From Leptospira sp. WS4.C2 (GTDB taxonomy: Bacteria > Spirochaetota > Leptospiria > Leptospirales > Leptospiraceae), in the NCBI RefSeq assembly GCF_040833985.1, contig NZ_CP162139.1:682001-746000 (forward strand): a DNA stretch of 64,000 nt, written 5' to 3'. The notes below the pieces were generated by a model. The model was given only the letters and a program-made list of their open reading frames with translations, ran no database searches and was not told the DNA's origin. The position numbers and the translations under genes were made by a program. Every line of letters starts with the position of its first letter. Positions within the stretch are counted from its first letter, which is position 1. Of the stretch, positions 25,419 to 33,937 are shown piece after piece.

Positions 25419-28031
25419 ATGACGAATCGCCTGTCACTTTCTATTTTAATCTGGTGTATTTCCGCACTTTCGGCGGGAAATTTAATGAGTCAAACCCAAC
25501 GAAATCATGGTTGGGTTGTCTCTGGATCAACCTCAAAACTCCTGATCCAAGGGAAAGAAATATTGAATGCACGGGATGAATTCCGATTTAAGAACCCGGA
25601 AGGAATGTCTCAAATCCAAGAGATCGATTACTATCTCATGTTAGGGGAGTATTACCTCCGAAAAAAAGATAAAGTCGGAATCGCCAATATCCTTTATGAC
25701 CTACGAACTAAAAAAGGGGAGTACGCTTTTGCGGATTTTTTACTAACCTCTCTTTGGAAACAGTCTCAAGGCGACGAAGTTCAAGCGATTAAAACCCTAG
25801 ATAATTATATTCAAAAAGAACCCAATACTTACTTTCGCAACCTAGCAAAAAACATGCGAACAAATCTTTTTCAAACTGGTGAAGATGAAAAAAAGTCGAT
25901 GATCCGTATGGATTGCCAAAAAACCAAACCGTATTATTCTTTATGCCGAGTGTTTCGCTTACAATACTATATTGATCTTCCTTCAGGCAAAGAGAAGGAT
26001 ATGCACAAACATTTTGTGAACATTATGCGTGTCAGTTCTCCTTTTTTTGAGGATCCTAACTTGGAATGGATTCCTCTTTTGGATCGGATCGACGAAGACC
26101 TACCCGCTAAACTATCCTTTCTTGGATTTGTGAGAGAAGGAATCCATTTACAGAAAATGATTATGGATTTGGAAAAAATTGCAGATGGATCGATTAGTGA
26201 AAATTCTAACGAACGGATGGCCTTTTTCCAAATTCTCGGAGGGGACTATTCGGGAGCCGAAGAATCTTTGTTAAATTTTCTTCGGTCTGCGAGAGGAAAA
26301 AAAGCTTCGATTCTAAATCGAGTGTATGTAAAGTTAGGTGCACTAGCTTATTTCCAAAAAGATTACAAAAAATCATTAGAATACTATTTGAAGTTAGATT
26401 TGAATAATTGGTCTTCAGACATCAACCATCCGTTTTTGAATGAACCTATGTCTATTACCGGGGTGAAAGATTTAATATCCGTATCATTATATAAAGTGAG
26501 TGGGCCAGAAGCTGCACTCAAAGCTCTACAGAAAATTAAGGATCCTGATAAATTAACAGAAGCAGACATTTGGCCCAAACTTAGAATTTCGCAAATGTTA
26601 ATGGATCAAAATCCTGAGTTATCTTCTCGAATGACAGATGAAATCATTTATATGGCTCAGGAAAAAAAATGGAGAAGGTTGGAATACGCAGCCACCATCC
26701 TACAAGGTTATAATCAAATTTATCGAAAAGAATTCCGTAAGTCCACAATTGAATTAACAAAGAGTAGGGGGATTTTAGATGAAGAAAATGCTTTTTACGC
26801 GGCAGAATTTCTTCGAAACTTTGGTTTTGTTTTTGCCCACACTGCCTCTGGTAAAAAGGGCCCTGTGAATGGAAACATTCGGGATGGTGTATCCGATTAT
26901 CTTCAAAATAATATTTATGAAGATCTGTATTATATTCGTAATTATAGACCTCTCGCATTTTCTACAGATTTATTTTTTGAATATGCACTCAGTCATCTGC
27001 GGGATGACAACGATGTTTGGGGACTTTTAGATTCTATATATAAATATAATGCAGTGAAAAGGATTCGTTCCCAAAAAAATAGTCCACATTCATTGTTTCA
27101 AATTCAATCTGTTGATAAACAGTTCCAATACCTATCTGGTTTTTCTACAGCAAGAGAATCTAAGTTTTTTGATTCTACTTATGCCGATAGCAGGGAAACA
27201 GAAAGTCAAATCCAAAGAAAAAATGATGAAGAGTCGGTTCGAAATTTAGAAACAGCAAAACTTCCCACCATCCTTTTGTTACCCTACAAGGATGAGTTTT
27301 ATCTTTTTACATTCAATCCCAAAGAATCCAAACGTAACCAACTCAGTTGGAAGGTGATTCGATCCCAAAGACCAGATACTTCCGATGCCATTGAATCGGT
27401 TAGAGAACTTATGAGTTCTAGTAAAGAAAACGATACTGTTCAAATTTATTTGAACGAATCGGGTGCAAGTTTGATGCGATCTCTCAAAAAAGAAATGAAA
27501 GATACTGGGTTTGTATTTTTCTTTTCTCTTCACCCACAAACGGAGACTCAGAAACCACTGAATGTTTTTTCTTGGAAATGTCCAACAAACATGCGTTCCT
27601 TGGAAGGGAAGGGTATGAATCTTGTGGAGACTGCCTACTTTGAAGGGTCTCGTATTTTAAAAGAAAAGGAACGTTTACATCTTTGGGACTTTTCGACAAA
27701 CTCTGGTTCGGTGGGATCAGTCGCCAACTTGTCTTGGTCTTGTAAATCTGACACGGGAACTCTCGAAGAAATTCCTTTCCTGAAGTTATTTCGCCGAATT
27801 GATTACCGCACAGTTCCAAAGATGGTAGTTTATACAGAACGTGTCCTTGGAAAATCTTGGTCTGATTATTCTTGGCACTATCACTGGTTGCATTTTTGGT
27901 TTCGATCGGGAACCAAAAAAATTGGATACCTTCCCACCCTTCCTGTTATGGATGCAAGTTCCGTTTCTGGCCTGGCCGATTCCGCACGTTATCGGGACGA
28001 CGGGATTTGGATCCAAGCAACGGCACAGTAA
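25419..28031 (+). CDS. Exported TPR protein with degenerate CHAT-like C terminus
   Basis: 870 residues with an N-terminal signal sequence (LSLSILIWCISALSAG). Residues ~60-560 are helical repeats of TPR type (for example VKLGALAYFQKDYKKSLEYY near 305). The last ~280 residues have alternating strands resembling a CHAT caspase-like domain: ILLLPYKDEFYLFTF, a helix, VQIYLNESGASLMRSL, then RLHLWDFSTNSG, VANLSWSC, PKMVVYTERVLGK and WFRSGTKKIGYLP. Where CHAT proteases place His and Cys there is no obvious catalytic pair, so it may be an inactive relative. The CHAT assignment is my inference from layout. It is divergent from the hybrid kinase with 53 bases between. Confidence 0.6.
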   Translation: MTNRLSLSILIWCISALSAGNLMSQTQRNHGWVVSGSTSKLLIQGKEILNARDEFRFKNPEGMSQIQEIDYYLMLGEYYLRKKDKVGIANILYDLRTKKGEYAFADFLLTSLWKQSQGDEVQAIKTLDNYIQKEPNTYFRNLAKNMRTNLFQTGEDEKKSMIRMDCQKTKPYYSLCRVFRLQYYIDLPSGKEKDMHKHFVNIMRVSSPFFEDPNLEWIPLLDRIDEDLPAKLSFLGFVREGIHLQKMIMDLEKIADGSISENSNERMAFFQILGGDYSGAEESLLNFLRSARGKKASILNRVYVKLGALAYFQKDYKKSLEYYLKLDLNNWSSDINHPFLNEPMSITGVKDLISVSLYKVSGPEAALKALQKIKDPDKLTEADIWPKLRISQMLMDQNPELSSRMTDEIIYMAQEKKWRRLEYAATILQGYNQIYRKEFRKSTIELTKSRGILDEENAFYAAEFLRNFGFVFAHTASGKKGPVNGNIRDGVSDYLQNNIYEDLYYIRNYRPLAFSTDLFFEYALSHLRDDNDVWGLLDSIYKYNAVKRIRSQKNSPHSLFQIQSVDKQFQYLSGFSTARESKFFDSTYADSRETESQIQRKNDEESVRNLETAKLPTILLLPYKDEFYLFTFNPKESKRNQLSWKVIRSQRPDTSDAIESVRELMSSSKENDTVQIYLNESGASLMRSLKKEMKDTGFVFFFSLHPQTETQKPLNVFSWKCPTNMRSLEGKGMNLVETAYFEGSRILKEKERLHLWDFSTNSGSVGSVANLSWSCKSDTGTLEEIPFLKLFRRIDYRTVPKMVVYTERVLGKSWSDYSWHYHWLHFWFRSGTKKIGYLPTLPVMDASSVSGLADSARYRDDGIWIQATAQ

Positions 28032-28202
28032 TGGCGACATAATCTAGGTAGTTTTTTTTTGCCAGACTTCCAGTTCCTCTGTATTTCCGGCAAAAATGGT
28101 CCAAAATGTAGGCGACACTGGGAGAACGGTCCAAAATACTTAATTCTATTCCTCATACGCAATGGACCCTGATCATAAAACTTTAGTGGTGTTCGAGTTT
28201 CT

Positions 28203-29573
28203 ATGGAAATAATCGGCATCTTTCTCATCTTCCTTCTTGTCTTTGTCAATGGTTTCTTCGTAGCAGCCGAGTTTGCTATGGTTTCCCTTCGCCCCTCTCG
28301 CCTAGAGGAGCTTGTCAAAGAAAACAGAGCTATGGCTCATCTTACAAAAAAGGCCGTCTCGAAAATTGACGATATGTTATCGGTTTGCCAAGTGGGAATC
28401 ACAGTCGCAAGCCTACTCCTTGGATGGATCGGCGAAGCTTTGTTTGCGAGTGTCGTTTCTGGGTTCCTTCGTATGTTTCATATTGAATTGGATCTAGTTA
28501 CAATCCACAGCATCTCTATTGGAGTATCGTTTACTCTTATCACATTACTACATGTGATTTTAGGGGAACTTGTTCCCAAAACCCTAGCCATTCAAAACAC
28601 AGAAGCAATTGCACTTGGAGTTTCTGGCCCTATGTGGTTATTTTATTATCTTTTCTTCCCTGTCACATTTGTTATGAATCGTTTGGCGGGAGGTGTTCTC
28701 ACTCTCTTCCGATTACAACGTACGGGTGATAAGTATGTTCACTCTGCAGAAGAATTGATGATCATCATCGAAGAACAAAGAAAACAAGGTCGGATTGATA
28801 ATGCAGAGATGCAACTCATCCAAAAGACTTTTGATTTTTCCGAACATACTGCCAAAGATGTAATGACACATAGGCTTTCTATCATTGGAATTTCTCAAGA
28901 GTCAACGATTGATAAGATGCTTCCCCTCATTGCAGAACATAGTTTTTCAAGATACCCGGTATATGATCAAACTTTGGATCGTATTGTCGGGATTGTTCAT
29001 GTACAGAAATATTTAAAATGGCAAGCGGCACATCTTTCTGCCAAGGGTAAAAAAGAGAAGATCACTGTGATTATGGAAAAGGATTTTGTTAAGGTTCCAG
29101 AATCTATGTCCATTGAACGAGTGATGACCAAACTTCGCGAGAAAAAACAACATATGGCAATTGTCATTGATGAATATGGTGGAGTTTCCGGATTACTGAC
29201 GTTAGAAGATATTATAGAAGAATTTTTTGGTGAAATCCGGGATGAAACGGACTCCGATGAAGTAGATGTAACTTCAACGAATAAAAAAACAAAGGCCATT
29301 ACTCTGGATGGAGAGACTGAACTTTCTAGTTTGACTGGCATTTTAGAAGGGGAAGAACCTTCTGATATGGAAGAAGTTCGAACCATTGCTGGTTATTTTA
29401 TGGAAAAGAACGAGGATATGCCAAAAGAGGGTAGCATCGTTCAAATTAAAAAAGGTAGTCTAAAAGTAAAAAAGATGGAAGGTAATAAAATCATTTCCAT
29501 TTTGTTTACTCCGAAACTAGAAGAAGATCATGATTCTGAAATGGAGAGGGAGCTCTCTTACGAGGACAGGTAG
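28203..29573 (+). CDS. CNNM/CorC-like membrane protein with DUF21, CBS pair and CorC_HlyC domain
   Basis: 456 residues. DUF21 transmembrane region at ~1-190 (FVNGFFVAAEFAMVSLRPSR at the start is the family signature; VCQVGITVASLLLGWIGE follows). A CBS pair lies at ~205-330 (AKDVMTHRLSIIGIS; HMAIVIDEYGGVSGLLTLED) and a CorC_HlyC domain at ~360-440. Relatives are called haemolysin C or TlyC, but the family works in Mg/Co or other cation handling at the inner membrane. The stop abuts the coaC start, suggesting cotranscription with the coenzyme A genes. Confidence 0.9.
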   Translation: MEIIGIFLIFLLVFVNGFFVAAEFAMVSLRPSRLEELVKENRAMAHLTKKAVSKIDDMLSVCQVGITVASLLLGWIGEALFASVVSGFLRMFHIELDLVTIHSISIGVSFTLITLLHVILGELVPKTLAIQNTEAIALGVSGPMWLFYYLFFPVTFVMNRLAGGVLTLFRLQRTGDKYVHSAEELMIIIEEQRKQGRIDNAEMQLIQKTFDFSEHTAKDVMTHRLSIIGISQESTIDKMLPLIAEHSFSRYPVYDQTLDRIVGIVHVQKYLKWQAAHLSAKGKKEKITVIMEKDFVKVPESMSIERVMTKLREKKQHMAIVIDEYGGVSGLLTLEDIIEEFFGEIRDETDSDEVDVTSTNKKTKAITLDGETELSSLTGILEGEEPSDMEEVRTIAGYFMEKNEDMPKEGSIVQIKKGSLKVKKMEGNKIISILFTPKLEEDHDSEMERELSYEDR

Positions 29574-30104
29574 ATGAAAGAAATTGTGATTGCTGTTTCT
29601 GGATCCATAGCTTCCTACAAGGCATGTGATTTGGTAAGAGGGCTTACCAAACAAGGATACCCTGTTCGTGTGATCATGACTTCCAATGCTACCAAATTTG
29701 TTGGTAAAATTACCTTCGAAGCTTTGACTGGAAAACCAGTTCGTGTGGATGAATTTGATACGGGTATGGCACATATCGAAATCAAAAACATTGCTTCAGT
29801 TCTCGCTGTAGTGCCGGCTTCCGCCAATATCATTGGGAAAATGGCAAATGGAATCGCTGACGATTTAGTCACCTCCACTTATTTAGCTTGCACCTCGCCT
29901 GTGTTAGTTGCTCCTTCAATGAATCCTGGAATGTATTTACATCCTGCGGTCCAAAGGAATTTAAAGACCTTGGAAAAAGACGGTGTGACTATCGTTTCTC
30001 CTGATAAGGGAATTGTTGTTTGTGGTGATGAAGGATACGGTAAACTCGCAACTGTCGAATCCATCACCGAACAAATTATCAAACTCCATACAAAGAATTC
30101 ATGA
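29574..30104 (+). CDS. coaC: Phosphopantothenoylcysteine decarboxylase (stand-alone CoaC)
   Basis: 176 residues equal to the N-terminal flavoprotein half of the usual CoaBC fusion. [19 protein letters not shown] starts the FMN-binding fold; AHIEIKN has the catalytic His region; [31 protein letters not shown] and [13 protein letters not shown] (substrate clamp with Cys) are conserved. It decarboxylates 4'-phosphopantothenoylcysteine to phosphopantetheine. It overlaps coaB by ATGA. Both frames are intact, so the split is a real gene structure and not a sequencing frameshift. Confidence 0.9.
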   Translation: MKEIVIAVSGSIASYKACDLVRGLTKQGYPVRVIMTSNATKFVGKITFEALTGKPVRVDEFDTGMAHIEIKNIASVLAVVPASANIIGKMANGIADDLVTSTYLACTSPVLVAPSMNPGMYLHPAVQRNLKTLEKDGVTIVSPDKGIVVCGDEGYGKLATVESITEQIIKLHTKNS

Positions 30105-30778
30105 ACTTAAAATTCAAACGAGTGATCGTTACTTCGGGCCCAACTCGGGAATGGATTGATCCTGTACGTTATATCTCCAATGCCTCTTCGGGAAAGATGG
30201 GTTATGAAATTGCTAAGTCTTTTTTGTTATATCCTGTCGAAGTGATTTACATTCACGGAAATACATTGGAACGCTATACAAATGTTCCTGGCGCCAAACT
30301 CAATATAGAAGTGGAAACTACCATTCAATTACGAGATGCAGTTTTGTCTCAGATTACTAACGATAGTTTGCTTGTGATGGCGGCGGCTCCTGCCGATTTT
30401 CGCCCTATCATGACAGCAGAACATAAAATCAAAAAAGAAAAAACTTCCGAAGGAACGAGAGGCCTTCTTCTCGAGTTAGAAGAAAATCCTGATGTATTAC
30501 AACAAGTCACTGAGTATGTAGCAGAACATAAAATAGAGAATTCGATTCGTGTTGGTTTTGCTGCCGAAACAAGAGAACTAGAAAAATATGCAAAGGACAA
30601 ACTAACAAGAAAAGGCCTTCATTTTATTGTGGGAAACTACGTAGGTGCTGGCAAAGGGTTCGGAGAAGTGGATTCTAGTGTTCGTATCTTTAGTGCCAAA
30701 GGTTTGGAAAAAGAAATCGGGCCACTGCCGAAAGAAAAAATCGCAGAGGCTTTAGTTCAGTTTTTAGTGTCCGTTTGA
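30101..30778 (+). CDS. coaB: Phosphopantothenate-cysteine ligase (stand-alone CoaB)
   Basis: 225 residues equal to the C-terminal half of Coa[22 protein letters not shown] followed by SGKMG holds the nucleotide-binding start; [10 protein letters not shown] and AEHKIKKEK supply the active-site Asp/Lys region; [15 protein letters not shown] and FIVGNYVG follow. It joins cysteine to 4'-phosphopantothenate using a nucleotide triphosphate. Begins inside the coaC stop. The last 15 bases overlap the convergent DUF486 gene. Confidence 0.9.
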   Translation: MNLKFKRVIVTSGPTREWIDPVRYISNASSGKMGYEIAKSFLLYPVEVIYIHGNTLERYTNVPGAKLNIEVETTIQLRDAVLSQITNDSLLVMAAAPADFRPIMTAEHKIKKEKTSEGTRGLLLELEENPDVLQQVTEYVAEHKIENSIRVGFAAETRELEKYAKDKLTRKGLHFIVGNYVGAGKGFGEVDSSVRIFSAKGLEKEIGPLPKEKIAEALVQFLVSV

Positions 30779-31120
30779 TTTATTCCCAAAACCAAACGCA
30801 AAGTAACCGGCAAGAAGGATCAGTCCAAAACTAACGATATAATTCCACTTGAGCTTTTCTCCTAGGAAAAGAGTGGCGAACAGAATGAACACAAAGATAG
30901 TGATTACTTCTTGTATGATCTTTAATTGGAACCCCTCAAATTTATAAACAGAATATCCAATTCGGTTTGCAGGAACCATAAGTACATATTCAAAAAATGC
31001 GATTCCCCAAGAAAAGAGAATGATATAAAACATATTGTTGGACTTGGCAAACTTCAAGTGGCCATACCAGGCGAAGGTCATAAAGATATTGGAAAGAATC
31101 AGTAGGATGATAGTGATCAT
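30764..31120 (-). CDS. DUF486 (DMT-like) small membrane protein
   Basis: 118 residues with four hydrophobic helices, in the DUF486 family of small drug/metabolite transporter-like proteins. MTFAWYGHLKF near residue 14, SWGIAFFEYVLMVPANRIGY near 38 and FLGEKLKWNYIVSFGLIL near 85 match the family. The substrate is unknown. It is convergent with coaB and shares 15 bases with it. Confidence 0.85.
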   Translation of the reverse strand: MITIILLILSNIFMTFAWYGHLKFAKSNNMFYIILFSWGIAFFEYVLMVPANRIGYSVYKFEGFQLKIIQEVITIFVFILFATLFLGEKLKWNYIVSFGLILLAGYFAFGFGNKSNGH

Positions 31121-31214
31121 TTAAGTCCCTTGGTTATAATCAAAGATTGATAAGAATTCATTTTACGAAAGCGGAAGTTTTACAGAAAAAAAATTAAGAA
31201 TACGAGTCACTATT

Positions 31215-31982
31215 TTACATCGGTATTCCATCTGGATAAACTTCGTTGAAAATTTCAGGAAGGATTTCTCCTGATTTTCCACCAAAGTGAAGTTGTATGG
31301 AAGGAGTGAGTGATGTGGTTTCTGGATTGATTTCTATTCCTAGGGCACCGTTACGAATGGCAGTAAGAGCCAAATTAGCAGGAACCGAAACATTGGCACT
31401 AGTCCCAATCACAAATACTACATGTGCCACTTTGCTCTGTTCCCAAGCTTTTGTGAGTAGGCGGTTGTCATAACCTTCTCCAAACCAAACAATGTCTGGT
31501 CGTAATAAAGATTCACAAGCCATACAAAATTTAAGCCCTGGTTTATCCAAATCATCCTCTTCCAAATGGAATTTGGCATGACATTGAGTACATCGTGCAC
31601 GGAAAATATTTCCATGGATTTCTAGAAGGTTTTTGCTCCCAGCTTTTGGATGCAGTCCATCGACATTTTGTGTGATGAGATTTACCGAAGGAAAAGCTGT
31701 TTGCCATTTTGCAATTGTTAGGTGTCCTTCATTCGGTTTTGCCTCGTGGCAAATGCCTCGCCTCCAGTCATACCATTCCCAAACTACTTCGGGATGTCTC
31801 GCGAAGGCTTCCGGTGTGGCTAGTTCTTTAGCTTTGTAAGTCTTCCAATACCCACCCTCGCCACGAAAGGTAGGAATCCCACTTTCGCTAGAAATCCCAG
31901 CTCCGGTTAGAAACATAATATTCCGAGCATTGCGGATTCGTTGGATGACATCGGGTGGGAGGAGATTCATCTGTGGGATCAT
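31215..31982 (-). CDS. cobB: Sirtuin NAD-dependent protein deacylase (CobB, SIRT5-like class)
   Basis: 255 residues. NAD-binding GAGISSESGIPTFRG near residue 25, TQNVDGLHPKAG with the catalytic His in LLEIHGNIF, and a zinc ribbon CTQC/CMAC. WYDWRRG carries the Tyr-x-x-Arg pair that in class III sirtuins binds succinyl or malonyl groups, so this enzyme probably removes acidic acyl groups as well as acetyl. Two ATGs are possible (31982 and 31970); neither has a strong Shine-Dalgarno. It is divergent from the BioF-like gene with 62 bases between. Confidence 0.9.
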   Translation of the reverse strand: MIPQMNLLPPDVIQRIRNARNIMFLTGAGISSESGIPTFRGEGGYWKTYKAKELATPEAFARHPEVVWEWYDWRRGICHEAKPNEGHLTIAKWQTAFPSVNLITQNVDGLHPKAGSKNLLEIHGNIFRARCTQCHAKFHLEEDDLDKPGLKFCMACESLLRPDIVWFGEGYDNRLLTKAWEQSKVAHVVFVIGTSANVSVPANLALTAIRNGALGIEINPETTSLTPSIQLHFGGKSGEILPEIFNEVYPDGIPM

Positions 31983-32044
31983 TCTAATAAAATGGGTAAA
32001 AAATTAAATCGGAAAAAATTACGGAAAAAGAAAACTGGTAGCCA

Positions 32045-33202
32045 ATGGCAAATCACTGGGAAGAAGTCCAAAAAAAAATAGAATCCATTCGCGAAAAACA
32101 ATTGTTTCGGGAAACTCGTATCTACCGAGGAATTGATTTTTGCTCTAATGATTATATGGGCCTTGCAACTAATTCGAGTATGTTGGAGTTTTTCCAATCA
32201 CGAAAGGATATTTATCCCTTTGGTTCGACTGCTTCTCGTTTGGTTCGGGGTAATACCCCATCGATGGATCAGTTTGAAACTGAGTTTGCCAATTTTGTAG
32301 AAGGGGAGGCAGCTCTTCTTGTTTCTACGGGTTTTACGGCAAACTTTGGTCTTTTGGATTCGATTGCTGCCCCCGATTGTTATGTGTTTACCGATCGCCT
32401 CAACCATGCCTCTATTTTAGATGGGATTCGTATCACCGGCGCCCAGAAAAAATACTACAACCATTTGGATCTAGGCCATTTACGATCTCTATTAGCAAAA
32501 ACAAATATCGAAGATCCAACAGGAAAAAAAAAGCGAATCGTGGTGACAGAATCTTTGTTTAGTATGGATGGAGATTCTCCCGATTTAAAAACCTTACTCT
32601 CTCTAAAAAATGAATTTGGATTTGTCCTTGTTTTGGATGAAGCCCATGCTTTCGGAATTTATGGCCCAAGTGGAAAGGGTCTGGTCTTTCAGGACCTAAC
32701 CCCTTCGGAAATCCAATCTATCGATTACCGGGTTTACACATTAGGAAAATCTTTGGGGCTCGAAGGTGGGATCATTGTTACCAAAAAAATCGGTCGTGAC
32801 CACTTAGTGAATGTAATGCGATCGTTTATTTTTTCTACGGCGCCGCTTCCTATGGTTTCGGAACTTGCCTCTTTTGCACTTTCCTTACTTGGTTCCATGG
32901 ACAAAGAAAGAAAAAATTTGTTAGCAATGGCCAGTGAATTAAAGGATTCTCTGAAACAGAATGGATTTTTGATTACGAATTCCACATCCCATATCATCCC
33001 AATCTTACTTGAGACAGAAAAACAGGCGTTATTCTATGCAGAGTGTTTACAGGAAAAGGGATTGGACGTGCGGGCCATCAGGCCCCCGACAGTCCCGACC
33101 CCACGTTTACGCATTAGTTTGAATGCAAAACTGACGATGAAGGACATCCAACGTTTAGTGGATGAACTCATTTTTGTTCGTAAGAAGTGGAATTCTCACT
33201 AA
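32045..33202 (+). CDS. Alpha-oxoamine synthase, BioF-like
   Basis: 385 residues, PLP fold-type I. YMGLATNSSMLEF, STASRLVRGNTPSMDQFE, TDRLNHASILDGIRITGA, LDEAHAFGIYGPSGKGL and the PLP-lysine motif TLGKSLGLEGGIIV are all in place. Family members join an amino acid to an acyl-CoA; 8-amino-7-oxononanoate synthase (alanine plus pimeloyl) is the best guess. No other biotin gene is adjacent, so 2-amino-3-ketobutyrate or sphingoid-type reactions cannot be excluded. Confidence 0.8.
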   Translation: MANHWEEVQKKIESIREKQLFRETRIYRGIDFCSNDYMGLATNSSMLEFFQSRKDIYPFGSTASRLVRGNTPSMDQFETEFANFVEGEAALLVSTGFTANFGLLDSIAAPDCYVFTDRLNHASILDGIRITGAQKKYYNHLDLGHLRSLLAKTNIEDPTGKKKRIVVTESLFSMDGDSPDLKTLLSLKNEFGFVLVLDEAHAFGIYGPSGKGLVFQDLTPSEIQSIDYRVYTLGKSLGLEGGIIVTKKIGRDHLVNVMRSFIFSTAPLPMVSELASFALSLLGSMDKERKNLLAMASELKDSLKQNGFLITNSTSHIIPILLETEKQALFYAECLQEKGLDVRAIRPPTVPTPRLRISLNAKLTMKDIQRLVDELIFVRKKWNSH

Positions 33203-33274
33203 CAATTCTTTTTACCAACCAAATAGAAAACCGATTGAATTTATCTATTCGTCCGTCGTGAAAGTTAAATCCGC

Positions 33275-33934
33275 TTAAGTTTCTTCTTCGAATTTACGGA
33301 TTTTGTTTTTGATTTCTTCTGTGGTAGACTTTTGGTCACTTGATGGCTTAGGATTTGCCTCTGCAGTTTCCTTCTTTTTTCTGGTCCCAAATTTATAGAT
33401 TCCAAAAAGTCCGAGAACACCTAATGCAAATAGGGTGAAATTGATCCAAGTTCCATCTGGTTGCGCTAAAATTTTTGGTCCAAATCCATAGACAATGGAA
33501 TCGACCATTCCTTGGTTTCCGTTTTCCTGAAACATCATCACAATGGGGTCTTTTAAAACAGAATCTCCAAAACCATTTTCCATTTTTGAAATGATTTCCT
33601 CTTCCTTCATTCCGTCTTTGATTCGGTTTTCGATAAAGGTTTTGAGGTAACTCGAGGCCGCACACATATTAAACGAACAAGATTGGATCGGGAGGCTTGG
33701 CAAACAGATACAACGAATTTGTTCCGTTACTTTTAAGAAGGTTTGAATCTGACCTTCCTCTTTTAGGTTGGTAGTTGTTTTCTGTGCTAACAACAGACTT
33801 GGTAAGAGAAACCAAAATCCCACAATCCAAAGTTTTGATTTTGATACTCCAGCACTGAATCGTGCTAGTGGGAATGATTCCGAAATAACCTTTCTTATTT
33901 GGTCATTTCTGTGATAAGCATTTTCTCTTTTCAT
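33275..33934 (-). CDS. ccmH: CcmH-like cytochrome c biogenesis protein
   Basis: 219 residues. A signal/anchor segment lies at ~33-52. The next region, QIRCICLPSLPIQSC followed by SFNMCAASS and IKDGMKEEEIISKMENGFGD, follows the CcmH layout (LRCxxCQ...DSxs.lA..iR.....G.sd.eI....yG). The usual Cys-x-x-Cys is replaced by Cys-x-Cys plus two further Cys. A second membrane helix (FTLFALGVLGLFGIYKF) near 155 and a charged tail follow. CcmH reduces or holds the apocytochrome haem-binding cysteines. Three bases separate it from ccmF. Confidence 0.75.
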   Translation of the reverse strand: MKRENAYHRNDQIRKVISESFPLARFSAGVSKSKLWIVGFWFLLPSLLLAQKTTTNLKEEGQIQTFLKVTEQIRCICLPSLPIQSCSFNMCAASSYLKTFIENRIKDGMKEEEIISKMENGFGDSVLKDPIVMMFQENGNQGMVDSIVYGFGPKILAQPDGTWINFTLFALGVLGLFGIYKFGTRKKKETAEANPKPSSDQKSTTEEIKNKIRKFEEET

Positions 33935-33937
33935 CTA

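Noticed and set aside
28203..29573. Haemolysin
   Set aside because: The TlyC/HlyC name is historical; DUF21, CBS and CorC domains indicate ion handling.
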